DNA of 64,000 nt from Nonomuraea thailandensis (GCF_024172165.1 NZ_JAMZEB010000002.1:7399501-7463500); one strand, 5' to 3'. Positions 9,801-17,757 are shown, counted from the first letter of the stretch. The notes: generated from the sequence alone by a model not told the origin. Numbers and translations are program-made.

Positions 9801-10052
9801 GCCGCGCGTCATGAGCCAGGTGCCCGCCGGGTCGTTGCCGGGGCGGGCCAGCAGGCGGTCCACCCAGAAGTCGGTGCCGGAGCTCTCGGCGTCGTAGATG
9901 GCCCGCATGTAGTCGCCGGTCGTGTACGTGCCCGGCGCCGCCGGGACGGCCGGGCCGTTGAAGGCGGGGTAGCCGATGGTCTGGTCGGCGTACGCGGCGG
10001 GGGCCGTGACCAGGCCCGCGACGAGGAGCAGGGCTAAGAGGGCACGCCTCAT
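6822..10052 (-). CDS. Secreted (alpha/alpha)6-type glycoside hydrolase with two discoidin-like domains
   Basis: A 1076-residue exported enzyme. A signal peptide (MRRALLALLLVAGLVTAPAAYA) precedes a region rich in Trp/Tyr with hallmarks of six-hairpin glycosidases of the MGH1/GH63-GH65 type (for example NIYYRWWLMRFN, WKSYQIHGGQP, a long helical centre). A small beta domain follows, then two F5/8-type C (CBM32-like) domains at the C-terminus (about 800-930 and 940-1076). The exact GH family and substrate are not recognisable to me; arabinan, xylan or pectin side chains are plausible from the GH43 partner. The ATG at 10052 overlaps the TGA of the upstream GH43 gene (ATGA) and has GGAG 9 bases upstream, so the two are translationally coupled. 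Confidence 0.75.
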   Translation of the reverse strand: MRRALLALLLVAGLVTAPAAYADQTIGYPAFNGPAVPAAPGTYTTGDYMRAIYDAESSGTDFWVDRLLARPGNDPAGTWLMTRGRALFMKTHTPGTLGFAGQAAYWESISNNNAFTVALTPGTFTEQVASRWQAPSHWKSRHTSGSITVNQTKFITDHNVAVANLAITNGGSASTTLQLRATSPYATSGSGSELTGQVNAYNNLTTLYPRLTCDGCAVSSGGLNRSLTIAAGATVTVKVVMGFVANELPASRTEYDAYAGYSAATAFATHVRAYNRWWADNVPYIDVPEPAIKKNIYYRWWLMRFNHLDADIPGQTFQFPTSSEGVLGYNNAIALTQPMHIDDLKYLRNPIYSYGDWLSVGQTSKNGRFLDNPGDPENWSNSYTQYIGEAAWKSYQIHGGQPAIAANLARYAEQDVKGQLAYYDTDNNKLIEYDWGALTGNDADAVSFHWKPGRMDRAEAAYQYSGALAAAQAYEAVGNTAKATELRTLATQIQNAIVSVLWNPSRQLFEHRLKSTNEWVPWKEINNYYPFAVGAIPNTATYKQALRLFDDPAQYPIFPFYTANQADKAASGTGSNNFSTINSTVQFRLLSSVLRNYPNEWIDPTWYKKLLYWNAWAQYVGGNTQWPDANEFWADWNGSSITYRSWIHHNILGSSNWTVVEDVAGLRPRNDAKVELSPINIGWSHFTVNNLRYRNADLTIVWDDPADGVVRYPGVPEGYSIYVNGSRAATVSTLVPFTWDPATGAVTTTGTVTHNVAVAGLQAPAQVSHTSARMVDMLAKAGVDLTANLANLAAGATATASTTASGSSTAGAVDGYSINEPFWGGTTAGQDWYELNFGTARTLNEVRLHFKDSRPASTTYRAPASYDVQYHNGSAWVSVPSQAKTPAAPRANYNVVQFPAVTAQRVRVLATAASGARTGLTEIKVHNRGGVQPPSNLAASATASASYTSSWESVAAVNDGIDPPSSNDTVNPRWGCWPETGQQWVDLTWSSARTLNRAEVYFFDDDQGIDMPASWKLQYWNGSAYVDVPGASAYSLTKNGYNSVTFTATSTTRLRVLLTGNGTSSVGLLEVKAYGS

Positions 10053-11437
10053 GAGAAGGCTCTCCATTCGAGCACGCCGGTCGAGTAGCCGGATCTGGAG
10101 GTGATGTTCAGGCGCAGGCGGGTCGTGCTGACGGGGGTGAACGTCGTGGTGTTGAAGGCGTTGGCCGCCACGCCGCAGCCCGACGAGCCGGGCACGTTGA
10201 CGTAGGCGCTGCCGTTCCAGTACTGCACCTGGCAGGAGGCCGGCAGGTCGATCCCCAGGTTGTCGTCGAACCAGTAGACCTCGGACCGGGAGATCGTCCG
10301 GGCGGTGGGCCACTGGTACTCGATCCACTCGGTGCCCTGGTGGTTCCAGTTGCCGTAGGCGCCGTGGCTGTGGTCCTGCGAGTTGGCGGGGGTGTAGCCG
10401 TCCTTGATCGCGCCGAGGGTCTCCCACGGTGAGACGTACGAGGTGGACGGGGTGGCGCTGGCGGCCAGGTTGCCGGGGGTGGTGGGGCCGCCGGTCTGGA
10501 CGACCTTCTGCATGGTGCCGTCGGCGTTGAAGGAGAGCTGGTCGATGGTCACCGAGCGGCGGAAGTCGCCTCCGCCGGGGGCGGCGGCGTTGTGGTAGAC
10601 CATGTACCACTGGCCCTTGAACTCGATGATCGCCGGGTGGTTCGTGGTCGAGCTGACCTGGTCGAGCACGACGCCGCGGTGCGTCCACGGGCCCAGTGGG
10701 TTGCTCGCGGTGGCGTAGCGCACGCACGCGTAGCCGGGCTGGGAGCAACCCGAGTCGTTGGCGGCGTAGGCCAGGTAGTAGACGCCGTTGCGCTTGAACA
10801 TCCAGGGCGCCTCCCAGAAGTTCGACACGCCGCTCGGGGTGATCACCGAGCCGACGGTCGAGGTCATGGAGGCGTTGAGCCGGACGGCGCGCAGGCCGTA
10901 GTAGGAGCCCCAGTACATGTAGACCTGGCCGTCGTCGTCGGTGAAGACGGTGGGGTCGATGTTGAGCGGGGAGGAGTTCGGGGTGCTGTCGCTGATCAGC
11001 GGGCCGCCGATGGCGTCGGTGAACGGGCCCGTGGGGCTGTTGCCGACGGCCACGCCGATGTTCATCCAGCCGGGGCCGTTGCCGTTGATGGAGGTGTACC
11101 AGTAGTAGCGGCCGTCGGCGCCGCGCTCGACCTCGCTGGCCCAGGCGTCGGCGCCCGCCCAGGAGAAGTTCGAGATCGCCAGCTTCGCGCCCTGGTCGGT
11201 GAAGGTGGTGGCGTCGGTGGAGCTGAAGACGTGCCAGTCGCGCATGACGAAGTTCGTGCCGCCGGTCGGGGCCTCGTCGTGGCCGGTGTAGAGGTACAGG
11301 GTGTCGCCCACGACCAGCGCGGCCGGGTCGGCCGTGTAGATCGCGGTGGTGATCGGCGCGCCCGCCAGCGCGGGCCGGGCGTCGGTGAGGAGGAGCAGGA
11401 GTGCCGCGGCGATGGCTGCCGCCCATCGTCGTCTCAT
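10049..11437 (-). CDS. Secreted GH43 beta-xylosidase/arabinofuranosidase with C-terminal binding domain
   Basis: A 462-residue exported five-bladed beta-propeller glycosidase. The signal peptide is about 1-26 (cleavage after ALA). The three acidic residues typical of GH43 are visible: Asp37 in TADP (base), Asp161 in NIDPTVF (pKa modulator) and Glu209 in WEAPW (acid). After residue 330 comes a discoidin-like carbohydrate-binding domain clearly homologous to the last domain of the downstream hydrolase (NLAASAT..., YQWPTARTISRSEVYWFDD against LTWSSARTLNRAEVYFFDD). AAGGGG precedes the ATG by 7 bases. GH43 members act on xylan or arabinan side chains. A LacI-type operator and a xylanase-type palindrome lie in its promoter region, so induction by a sugar is likely. 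Confidence 0.88.
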   Translation of the reverse strand: MRRRWAAAIAAALLLLLTDARPALAGAPITTAIYTADPAALVVGDTLYLYTGHDEAPTGGTNFVMRDWHVFSSTDATTFTDQGAKLAISNFSWAGADAWASEVERGADGRYYWYTSINGNGPGWMNIGVAVGNSPTGPFTDAIGGPLISDSTPNSSPLNIDPTVFTDDDGQVYMYWGSYYGLRAVRLNASMTSTVGSVITPSGVSNFWEAPWMFKRNGVYYLAYAANDSGCSQPGYACVRYATASNPLGPWTHRGVVLDQVSSTTNHPAIIEFKGQWYMVYHNAAAPGGGDFRRSVTIDQLSFNADGTMQKVVQTGGPTTPGNLAASATPSTSYVSPWETLGAIKDGYTPANSQDHSHGAYGNWNHQGTEWIEYQWPTARTISRSEVYWFDDNLGIDLPASCQVQYWNGSAYVNVPGSSGCGVAANAFNTTTFTPVSTTRLRLNITSRSGYSTGVLEWRAFS

Positions 11438-11456
11438 GTGTTCGCCCCTTACGGAA

Positions 11457-11470
11457 TGTGAGCGTTAACA
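11457..11470. promoter_or_regulatory. LacI/GalR-type operator upstream of the GH43 operon
   Basis: TGTGAGCGTTAACA is an imperfect palindrome (10 of 14 positions match its complement) with the central CG that LacI/GalR-family repressors recognise. It lies 20-33 bases before the GH43 start. Read on the minus strand it is TGTTAACGCTCACA, a form I associate with sugar-utilisation operators of actinomycetes. The regulator gene is not in this window. Confidence 0.65.
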
Positions 11471-11485
11471 TTGATGACTCGGGAC

Positions 11486-11504
11486 AACCTAAAAGGTTTT
11501 CGGG
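11486..11504. repeat. Xylanase-type palindromic element, copy 1
   Basis: AACCTAAAAGGTTTTCGGG lies just upstream of the LacI-like site in the GH43 promoter region. It matches copy 2 (11631-11649) at 16 of 19 positions. Both resemble the CGAAA/TTTCG palindrome reported upstream of Streptomyces xylanase genes. Confidence 0.5.
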
Positions 11505-11630
11505 AAAGTAGACCGGCCACCTGAGGGCTGTCAATCACCTGTTGCAACCCGCTGCACGAACCCTGACGTGCGAGGATGGAAACCACCGACTGCTGATCAG
11601 CTAGCGGACGCTTGGTTACAGTTCGATATC

Positions 11631-11649
11631 AACCGAAAAGGCTTTCGGT
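11631..11649. repeat. Xylanase-type palindromic element, copy 2
   Basis: AACCGAAAAGGCTTTCGGT contains a perfect ACCGAAA/TTTCGGT inverted repeat with a 4-base centre. It lies about 200 bases upstream of GH43 and 89 bases upstream of the first dioxygenase gene. It is inside the 300-base divergent gap 11438-11737, in which I see no gene. Confidence 0.5.
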
Positions 11650-11737
11650 GACTCCGACACGACCTCCTGCCTGCGCGGAAAATCCTTCCGATCGTGAGAT
11701 GTTCCGAGAAGTAGCTCCTGACCTTTGAGGATCTTCC

Positions 11738-12526
11738 GTGGGACACGATCACGAGGGCCGGCGGTTCAGCCGCCGGCGGATGATCACCGGGTTCGGCTCG
11801 CTCGGGCTCGGCGGCCTGTTCACCGCCGGCGCGCACGCCACGTCCGAGCCCGACACGTACGCCAAGGCCGACGCGCTGTTCGCCGAGGCCCGGACCTGCA
11901 CGCTGACGCGCGGCACGCAGCAGGGCCCCTACTACTTCGAGACGCGCGCGCTGCGCAGCGACATCCGCGAGGACCGGCCCGGCGTGCGGCTGCGCCTGGC
12001 GATCAAGGTGCAGGACGGCGAGACGTGCCGGCCACTGCCGGGATCGGTGGTCGAGATCTGGCACTGCGACGCGGCCGGGCTCTACTCGGGCGCCGAGGCG
12101 GAGTCGCGCGACGCGCTGAGCGGCAGCGGAGGCGGCAAGATCACGATCAACGCCGGCGAGAAGTTCACCGACATGCGGCCGTCGGACGGCAGCCGCTACC
12201 TGCGAGGCGCCCAGGTCGCCGGGCCCGACGGCGTCGTCAGGTTCACCACCATCTGGCCGGGCTGGTACCCGGGCCGCACCGTGCACATCCACGTGATGGT
12301 GGTCGTGGACGGGGACCGGGCGCTGTGCACCGAGCTCATGTTCGACGAGGCGTACAACAGGAAGGTGCTGGCACTGCCGCCCTACCAGGGGCACCAGCAG
12401 CAGCGCGACACGTTCAACGGCAACGACCCCGTCCACGAGGACGGCATGCTGACGCACGTCACCGAGGACGGCGACGGCTTCCTCGCGGTCATCGTCCTGT
12501 CCGCCGACCCCGGCAAGCCGCACTAG
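11738..12526 (+). CDS. Tat-exported intradiol ring-cleavage dioxygenase-like protein
   Basis: A 262-residue protein of the extracellular intradiol dioxygenase family. A twin-arginine signal (SRRRMITGFG at 11-20) indicates folded export. The family's four Fe(III) ligands are present: Tyr116 in CDAAGLYSG, Tyr177 in WPGWYPGR, His183 and His185 in HIH. Cytosolic catechol dioxygenases have extra N-terminal linker helices that are absent here. Such secreted forms may attack lignin- or humus-derived catechols (inference). GTG at 11738 is preceded by GAGG 7 bases upstream. The next gene is a close paralogue beginning with nearly the same MGHDHEG sequence, so the pair arose by tandem duplication. Confidence 0.85.
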   Translation: MGHDHEGRRFSRRRMITGFGSLGLGGLFTAGAHATSEPDTYAKADALFAEARTCTLTRGTQQGPYYFETRALRSDIREDRPGVRLRLAIKVQDGETCRPLPGSVVEIWHCDAAGLYSGAEAESRDALSGSGGGKITINAGEKFTDMRPSDGSRYLRGAQVAGPDGVVRFTTIWPGWYPGRTVHIHVMVVVDGDRALCTELMFDEAYNRKVLALPPYQGHQQQRDTFNGNDPVHEDGMLTHVTEDGDGFLAVIVLSADPGKPH

Positions 12527-12593
12527 ATGGATCTTCTGTTCCTCACGAGAACTTCATGCTCGGCACAGGCACGGGTAAGAGGCCCCGGCCTAC

Positions 12594-12623
12594 GGTGTGG
12601 TCCCAAGCAAATCGGGACACACC
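12594..12623 (+). promoter_or_regulatory. Hairpin immediately before the second dioxygenase RBS
   Basis: GGTGTGGTCCC (12594-12604) pairs with GGGACACACC (12614-12623) with one bulged base and a 9-base loop. The 3' arm abuts the GGAGG ribosome site at 12624. It could be an operator, an mRNA-stability stem or a weak translational switch. Confidence 0.35.
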
Positions 12624-12635
12624 GGAGGATTCTCA

Positions 12636-13502
12636 GTGGGACACGACCACGAAGGCCAGCGGGTCAGCCGCCGGCGCCTGTTCGCGGGCATCAGCTCGAT
12701 CGGGCTCGGCACCCTGGTGGCGGCCTGCTCCGGCTCGGGCACGTCGGCCGTCACCACGTCCACGGGCGCGACCGTGACGCCGCAGGCCACCACGGCCACG
12801 AGCGGTGACCTGGCCGCGCTCTTCGAGGGTGCGGGCACCTGCGAGCTGACCGCCACGACCACGCAGGGCCCGTACTACTTCGACGCCGACAAGGTGCGCG
12901 GCGACATCCGCGAGGACCGGCAGGGCGTGCGGCTGCGAGTCGCGATCAAGGTGCAGGACAGCGAGACGTGCGAGCCGCTGAAGAACGCCGTCGTCGAGAT
13001 CTGGCACTGCGACGCGGCCGGGCTCTACTCGGGCGCCGAGTCGCTGTCCACGGGCGGCGGCGGCAACCCGCCTCCCAGCGGCCGGCCCACGGGCGCCCCG
13101 CCCGGCGGAGGGCCGGGCGGAGGCGGCGAGGGCGGCGGCTCGATGGACCTGCAGCCCACGGACGACCAGCGTTACCTGCGCGGCGCGCAGGTCACCAACG
13201 CCGAGGGCATCGTCGAGTTCACCACCATCTGGCCGGGCTGGTACCGGGGCCGCACCATCCACATCCACGCCATGGTGCACGTCAGCAACGAGCGCGTGCT
13301 GACCACGCAGATCATGTTCGACGAGAGCCTGAACAGCGTGGTCATGGCCAAGGCGCCCTACTCCGGGCGCACCGGCCGCGACACGTTCAACGACGGCGAC
13401 ACCATCTACGGGGACGGCATGCTGATGAAGGTCGCCCAGGACGGCGACGGCTACGTGGGCGCCATCGTCTTCGCCGCCGACTCCGACAGGGACGGCGGTT
13501 AG
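12636..13502 (+). CDS. Tat-exported intradiol dioxygenase-like lipoprotein
   Basis: A 288-residue paralogue of the preceding gene. The start is GTG 12636, with GGAGG 7 bases upstream and the shared MGHDHEG N-terminus; in-frame codons further upstream are not conserved. The signal has the twin-arginine SRRRLF and ends in a lipobox, LVAAC, with Cys31, so this copy should be membrane-anchored whereas its neighbour is released. Iron ligands are Tyr131, Tyr203, His209 and His211. A Gly/Pro-rich insertion (about 138-168) replaces a shorter loop of the paralogue. The gene's last bases overlap by 4 the stop of the convergent GTPase gene. Confidence 0.85.
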   Translation: MGHDHEGQRVSRRRLFAGISSIGLGTLVAACSGSGTSAVTTSTGATVTPQATTATSGDLAALFEGAGTCELTATTTQGPYYFDADKVRGDIREDRQGVRLRVAIKVQDSETCEPLKNAVVEIWHCDAAGLYSGAESLSTGGGGNPPPSGRPTGAPPGGGPGGGGEGGGSMDLQPTDDQRYLRGAQVTNAEGIVEFTTIWPGWYRGRTIHIHAMVHVSNERVLTTQIMFDESLNSVVMAKAPYSGRTGRDTFNDGDTIYGDGMLMKVAQDGDGYVGAIVFAADSDRDGG

Positions 13503-15496
13503 ACCCGCCGGACCACGTGCAGCAGGTACTCCTTCCTGTCGAGCGGGTTGTGGTCGGTGCGCGGGCGCTCGGGGACCGGGCCGCGTACGGGCTCGTACCG
13601 GTCGAAGTCGCACTCCAGCACGCCCTCGCCCCTGGTCAGCCCCGGCAGCCGCTGCTCCAGCCCGTGCACCCGGGCAGCGGGGATCTCCCCCTCCACCACG
13701 GACGACAGCCGGGTGCGCGGGATCGCGCCCAGCCCGGCCAGCACGGGCAGCAGCGGGCCCAGCGTGTCGGGCGGCAGCTCCAGGCGGAAGCGGTGCAGCG
13801 GCTCGTACACCGTGGTGCCCGCCCGCCGCAGCGCGGTCATCAGCACCAGCGGGACCAGGTTGCGGAAGTCGCCGGCGGTGCTCGACATGCTCTTGTCGAA
13901 GCTGCCGTGCGCGTGGCTCTGCCTGGCGTAGTAGCCGGAGTGGGTCAGCGTGACCACGCAGTCCACGACCTCCCAGCCGTGCAGGCCCTGCTTGAGGGTC
14001 TCGTGCACGGTCTCCTCGATCGTGCGCATGAACGCGTACGGCAGCGAGCCCAGCTCCACCTCCAGCCGGAACCGCACCCCGCCGCCGACCGGCCCGGGCT
14101 CGACGCGCAGGCCGACGGTGGCGAGGAACGGGTTGGGCGCCACGGCGATCAGCTCCACGGCGGCGCCGGTGCCGCGGGGGCGTTCGACGCAGATCGTGGT
14201 GGTCTCGCGGAAGGTGACGTCGAGGCCGAAGTCGGTGGCGAGGGTGGCCTGGATGACCTCCTTCTGGACCTCGCCGTAGAGGGAGACCGACACCTCCTGG
14301 CGCAGGTCGTCCTGGCGCAGGTCGATCAGCGGGTCCTGCTCGGCGAGCTGGGTGAGCGCCAGGTGCAGCGCTCCCCTGTCGGCGGGGCGGCGCGGCACCA
14401 CGACCGTCTCCAGGGTGGGCGGCGCGAAGTGCGGCTCCGGCCCGCTCGGGCCTGGTGCGGCGCGCCCGGGACGCGGCCCCGCGTGGGGGTGGCCGACGGT
14501 GTCGCCGATGCGGACGTCGGCCAGGCCCCAGAGGCGGGCGATGCGGCCCGCCGGCACCTCCTGCCGCCGCGCCGACGTGCCGCCGTCGAAGACGCTGATC
14601 GCCGTGACCTTGCCCGCCCGGCCGGGGCCGAAGCTCAGCCGGTCGCGGGTGCGCAGCGTGCCGCCGAACATCCGCGCGTAGGCGACCTTCTCCCCCGCAG
14701 GCCCCCGCTCGACCTTGAAGACGGTCCCCGACACCGGCCCCTCCGGATCGCCCTGGGCGGCGGGCAGCAGCTCCTCGATGCCCGCCATCAGCTCCCGCAC
14801 GCCGGCCCCCGTGATGGCCGAGCCGAAGAACACCGGATGCGCCAGCGCCCGCCCGGTCTGGGCGACGAGCTCGGCGCGCAGCCGGGACCAGGTCAGGGAG
14901 TCCTCGTCGTGCACGTACGCGGCCAGCACCTCGTCCTCCTGGGCGGCGAGCACGTCCACCAGGCTCGTGGCGAAGTCGGCCTGACCGTCGAACGGGGTGA
15001 AGGCGGCGGCCGGCGTGCCCAGGCCGGTGGTCGCGCCCATGGCGATCGCCCCGGGAGACAGCCTGGCCGTGATCTCGCGCAGCACGCCGTCGTACCGCGC
15101 GCCACGGCGGTCGATCTTGTTGACGAAGATGAGCGTGGGCAGGCCGAGGCGGCGCAGCGTACGCATGAGCACGCGGGTCTGCGCCTGCACGCCCTCCACC
15201 GCGGAGACCACCAGGACGGCGCCGTCGAGCACGCTGAGCACCCGCTCGACCTCGGCGATGAAGTCGGGGTGGCCGGGCGTGTCGATCAGGTTGACCGTGG
15301 TGCCGCCGATGGCGAAGGACACGACCGCGGACTTGATGGTGATGCCGCGCTGGCGCTCCAGGGCCAGCGAGTCGGTCTGGGTGTTGCCCTCATCGACGCT
15401 GCCGACCTCGTCGATCACTCCGGCGGCGTGCAGCAGCCGCTCGGTCAGGCTGGTCTTACCGGCGTCTACATGCGCCAAAATCCCCAAATTGAGCAT
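13499..15496 (-). CDS. TetM/OtrA-like ribosomal protection GTPase
   Basis: A 665-residue translational GTPase of the EF-G/TetM class. Near the N-terminus are HVDAGKTS (G1), the QRGIT switch region, DTPGH (G3) and NKID (G4). Downstream are the EF-G-like domains III-V. The protein resembles tetracycline ribosomal-protection proteins, which release tetracycline from the ribosome by GTP hydrolysis. It carries a Pro/Gly-rich insertion near residue 350. Many actinomycetes have chromosomal homologues whose resistance role is unproven, so resistance is an inference. ATG 15496 is preferred; an in-frame GTG lies at 15502. It is divergent from the APC transporter gene, with a 187-base gap. Confidence 0.8.
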   Translation of the reverse strand: MLNLGILAHVDAGKTSLTERLLHAAGVIDEVGSVDEGNTQTDSLALERQRGITIKSAVVSFAIGGTTVNLIDTPGHPDFIAEVERVLSVLDGAVLVVSAVEGVQAQTRVLMRTLRRLGLPTLIFVNKIDRRGARYDGVLREITARLSPGAIAMGATTGLGTPAAAFTPFDGQADFATSLVDVLAAQEDEVLAAYVHDEDSLTWSRLRAELVAQTGRALAHPVFFGSAITGAGVRELMAGIEELLPAAQGDPEGPVSGTVFKVERGPAGEKVAYARMFGGTLRTRDRLSFGPGRAGKVTAISVFDGGTSARRQEVPAGRIARLWGLADVRIGDTVGHPHAGPRPGRAAPGPSGPEPHFAPPTLETVVVPRRPADRGALHLALTQLAEQDPLIDLRQDDLRQEVSVSLYGEVQKEVIQATLATDFGLDVTFRETTTICVERPRGTGAAVELIAVAPNPFLATVGLRVEPGPVGGGVRFRLEVELGSLPYAFMRTIEETVHETLKQGLHGWEVVDCVVTLTHSGYYARQSHAHGSFDKSMSSTAGDFRNLVPLVLMTALRRAGTTVYEPLHRFRLELPPDTLGPLLPVLAGLGAIPRTRLSSVVEGEIPAARVHGLEQRLPGLTRGEGVLECDFDRYEPVRGPVPERPRTDHNPLDRKEYLLHVVRRV

Positions 15497-15683
15497 TCGC
15501 ACCGAACGTCATGTCCTCTGATTGGCTGACTCCTTCTGTCTCGTGGGACACGACAGTTGCCCGCATCTTCCTGCTCCTTCGGCTCGTCCGAACTGGGGAC
15601 AGGACACCAGAGCCACTCCCGGCGTAGCAACCCATTTACCGCTCACTAAGGTGATACACCGTTCACGACGAGAGGGAGATCCG

Positions 15684-17669
15684 GTGAACGGTAGCGGCGG
15701 CGGACTGGCCGTCCCCGAAGTGGTGGAGACCCCCGGCCGGGCCGCGCCGCCGGCCGGCGGCGTGCTGCGGTGGCTGCTGAAGCACCAGGTGCAGCCCGTC
15801 GGCCCCGAGACGGCCGAGGGGCACGCCACGCCGCAGGCGTGGTGGAAGGTCATGTGCCTGACCGGCGTCGACTACTTCTCGACGCTGGCCTACCTGCCCG
15901 CCATCGCCGCGACGGCGGCCGGGGCGCTCTCGCCGCTGGCCACGCTGCTGATCGTGGCGCTGACGCTGCTGGGCATGCTGCCGATGTACCGGCGGGTGGC
16001 CAAGGAGAGCCCGCACGGGCAGGGGTCGGTGGCCATGCTGGAGCGGCTGCTGCCGTTCTGGCGGGGCAAGCTGTTCGTGCTGGTGCTGCTGGGGTTCGTG
16101 GCCACGTCGTGGATCATCACGATCACGCTGTCGGCGGCCGACGCGTCGGTGCACGTCGTGGAGAACCCGTTCTTCCCGAGCTTCCTGCACGGCCACGAGG
16201 TCGCGCTCACCGTGGTGCTGCTGCTGGTGCTCGGCGGGGTGTTCCTGCTCGGCTTCACCGAGGCGGTCGGGGTCGCCATCCCGCTGGTGGCGATCTTCCT
16301 CGGGCTCAACGCCGTGGTCGTCGCCGTGGGGCTCTCCGAGGTGTTCTCCTCGCCCGACGCGCTCGCCACCTGGACGGACGCGCTGTTCGAGGGGCGCGGC
16401 GGGATCGGGGGCGTCATCGGGCCCGCGATCCTCGCCTTCCCGCTGCTGGTGCTGGGCCTGTCCGGGTTCGAGACGGGGGTCAGCATGATGCCGCTGGTCG
16501 AGGCCAGGGGCGCCACCGCGGCGGAACGGCTGGGCTCGCGCATCGGCAACACGCGCAAGCTGCTGACCGTGGCCGCCCTCATCATGAGCGTCTACCTGAT
16601 CGCGACCAGCTTCGTGACCACCGTGCTCATCCCGGCCGAGGAGTTCAGGCCCGGCGGGGCGGCGAACGGCAGGGCGCTGGCGTACCTGGCGCACGAGCGG
16701 CTCGGCGAGATGTTCGGCACCGTGTACGACATCAGCACCATCCTCATCCTGTGGTTCGCCGGCGCCTCCGCGATGGCCGGGCTGATCAACATCGTGCCGC
16801 GGTACCTGCCCGGCTACGGCATGGCGCCCGAGTGGGGCCGGGCCGTGCGTCCCGTGGTGCTGGTCTACACGCTCGTCTGCGTCGTGCTCACCATCGCCTT
16901 CGACGCCGACGTGGACGCCCAGGCCGGCGCGTACGCGACCGGCATCCTGGCCATGATGGTCTCCGGGGCGGTCGCGGTGACCATCTCCGCCGTCCGCAGG
17001 CGACAGCGCCGGGCCGTGGCCGGGTTCACCGTGCTGAGCCTCGTCCTGCTGTACGCGCTGGTGGAGAACATCAGGGAGAAGCCCGACGGCATCACCATCT
17101 CGGCCTTCTTCATCCTCGGGATCATCGTCATCTCGCTGATCTCGCGGGTGTCGCGGACGACGGAGCTGCGGGCCGAGCGGATCGAGTTCGACGAGGCCGC
17201 GCGGCGGTTCGTGACCGACTCGCTCGCCCACGACAGGCAGCTCAACCTGATCGCCAACCGCCGCCAGCGCGGCGACAAGGCCGAGTACGAGCTCAAGGAG
17301 GCCGAGCAGCGCGGCATGAACCCGGTGCCGGGCCGGGCCGACGTGCTGTTCCTGGAGATCGACGTCATCGACCCCTCGGAGTTCAGCAACGTGCTGCGGG
17401 TGCACGGGGTGGACGTGAACGGGCACCGGGTGCTGCGCGCGGAGAGCCCCGCGGCGCCGAACGCCATCGCCGCGATCCTGCTCGCCCTGCGCGACGCCAC
17501 CGGAGTGCGGCCGCACTGCTACTTCGAGTGGGCGGAGGGGGCGCCGCTGATGCACATGTTCCGCTACCTCATCCTGGGGCGCGGTGACACGGCTCCGGTC
17601 GTACGCGAGATCGTCCGCGCCGCCGAGCCCGAGCCGGGCCGCCGCCCGGGCATCCACGTCGGCGGCTGA
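15684..17669 (+). CDS. APC-superfamily amino acid permease with cytosolic C-terminal domain
   Basis: A 661-residue membrane transporter. After about 55 polar residues there are 11-12 predicted hydrophobic segments from about residue 60 (VMCLTGVDYFSTLAYLPAIAA) to about 490. A charged cytosolic domain of about 165 residues follows, ending GIHVGG. The transmembrane region matches the amino acid-polyamine-organocation superfamily, which includes potassium and amino acid importers; the substrate is unknown. GTG 15684 has AGGGAG 5 bases upstream and starts at a plausible cytosolic N-terminus. The open frame upstream to 15522 lacks such a site. Confidence 0.8.
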   Translation: MNGSGGGLAVPEVVETPGRAAPPAGGVLRWLLKHQVQPVGPETAEGHATPQAWWKVMCLTGVDYFSTLAYLPAIAATAAGALSPLATLLIVALTLLGMLPMYRRVAKESPHGQGSVAMLERLLPFWRGKLFVLVLLGFVATSWIITITLSAADASVHVVENPFFPSFLHGHEVALTVVLLLVLGGVFLLGFTEAVGVAIPLVAIFLGLNAVVVAVGLSEVFSSPDALATWTDALFEGRGGIGGVIGPAILAFPLLVLGLSGFETGVSMMPLVEARGATAAERLGSRIGNTRKLLTVAALIMSVYLIATSFVTTVLIPAEEFRPGGAANGRALAYLAHERLGEMFGTVYDISTILILWFAGASAMAGLINIVPRYLPGYGMAPEWGRAVRPVVLVYTLVCVVLTIAFDADVDAQAGAYATGILAMMVSGAVAVTISAVRRRQRRAVAGFTVLSLVLLYALVENIREKPDGITISAFFILGIIVISLISRVSRTTELRAERIEFDEAARRFVTDSLAHDRQLNLIANRRQRGDKAEYELKEAEQRGMNPVPGRADVLFLEIDVIDPSEFSNVLRVHGVDVNGHRVLRAESPAAPNAIAAILLALRDATGVRPHCYFEWAEGAPLMHMFRYLILGRGDTAPVVREIVRAAEPEPGRRPGIHVGG

Positions 17670-17713
17670 CCACCGCGTTCCCCGCCCCGCACGTGCCGCG
17701 CTCCGGCATGAGC

Positions 17714-17735
17714 TAGCATTTGGACAGTTGCCCAA
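17714..17735 (+). promoter_or_regulatory. -10 element and operator-like palindrome of the TetR-monooxygenase operon
   Basis: A TAGCAT -10-like hexamer (17714-17719) is followed directly by TTGGACAGTTGCCCAA (17720-17735), a palindrome matching its complement at 12 of 16 positions. It ends 22 bases before the TetR start, the usual place for autorepression. Confidence 0.4.
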
Positions 17736-17757
17736 GTCGAATGCCCAAGAGGAGAAC

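Noticed and set aside
6822..11534. A single 1570-codon open frame spanning both glycosidases on the minus strand
   Set aside because: Only the part after the ATG at 10052 is protein-like. The upstream part is the GC-rich shadow of the GH43 gene, which is read in another frame.
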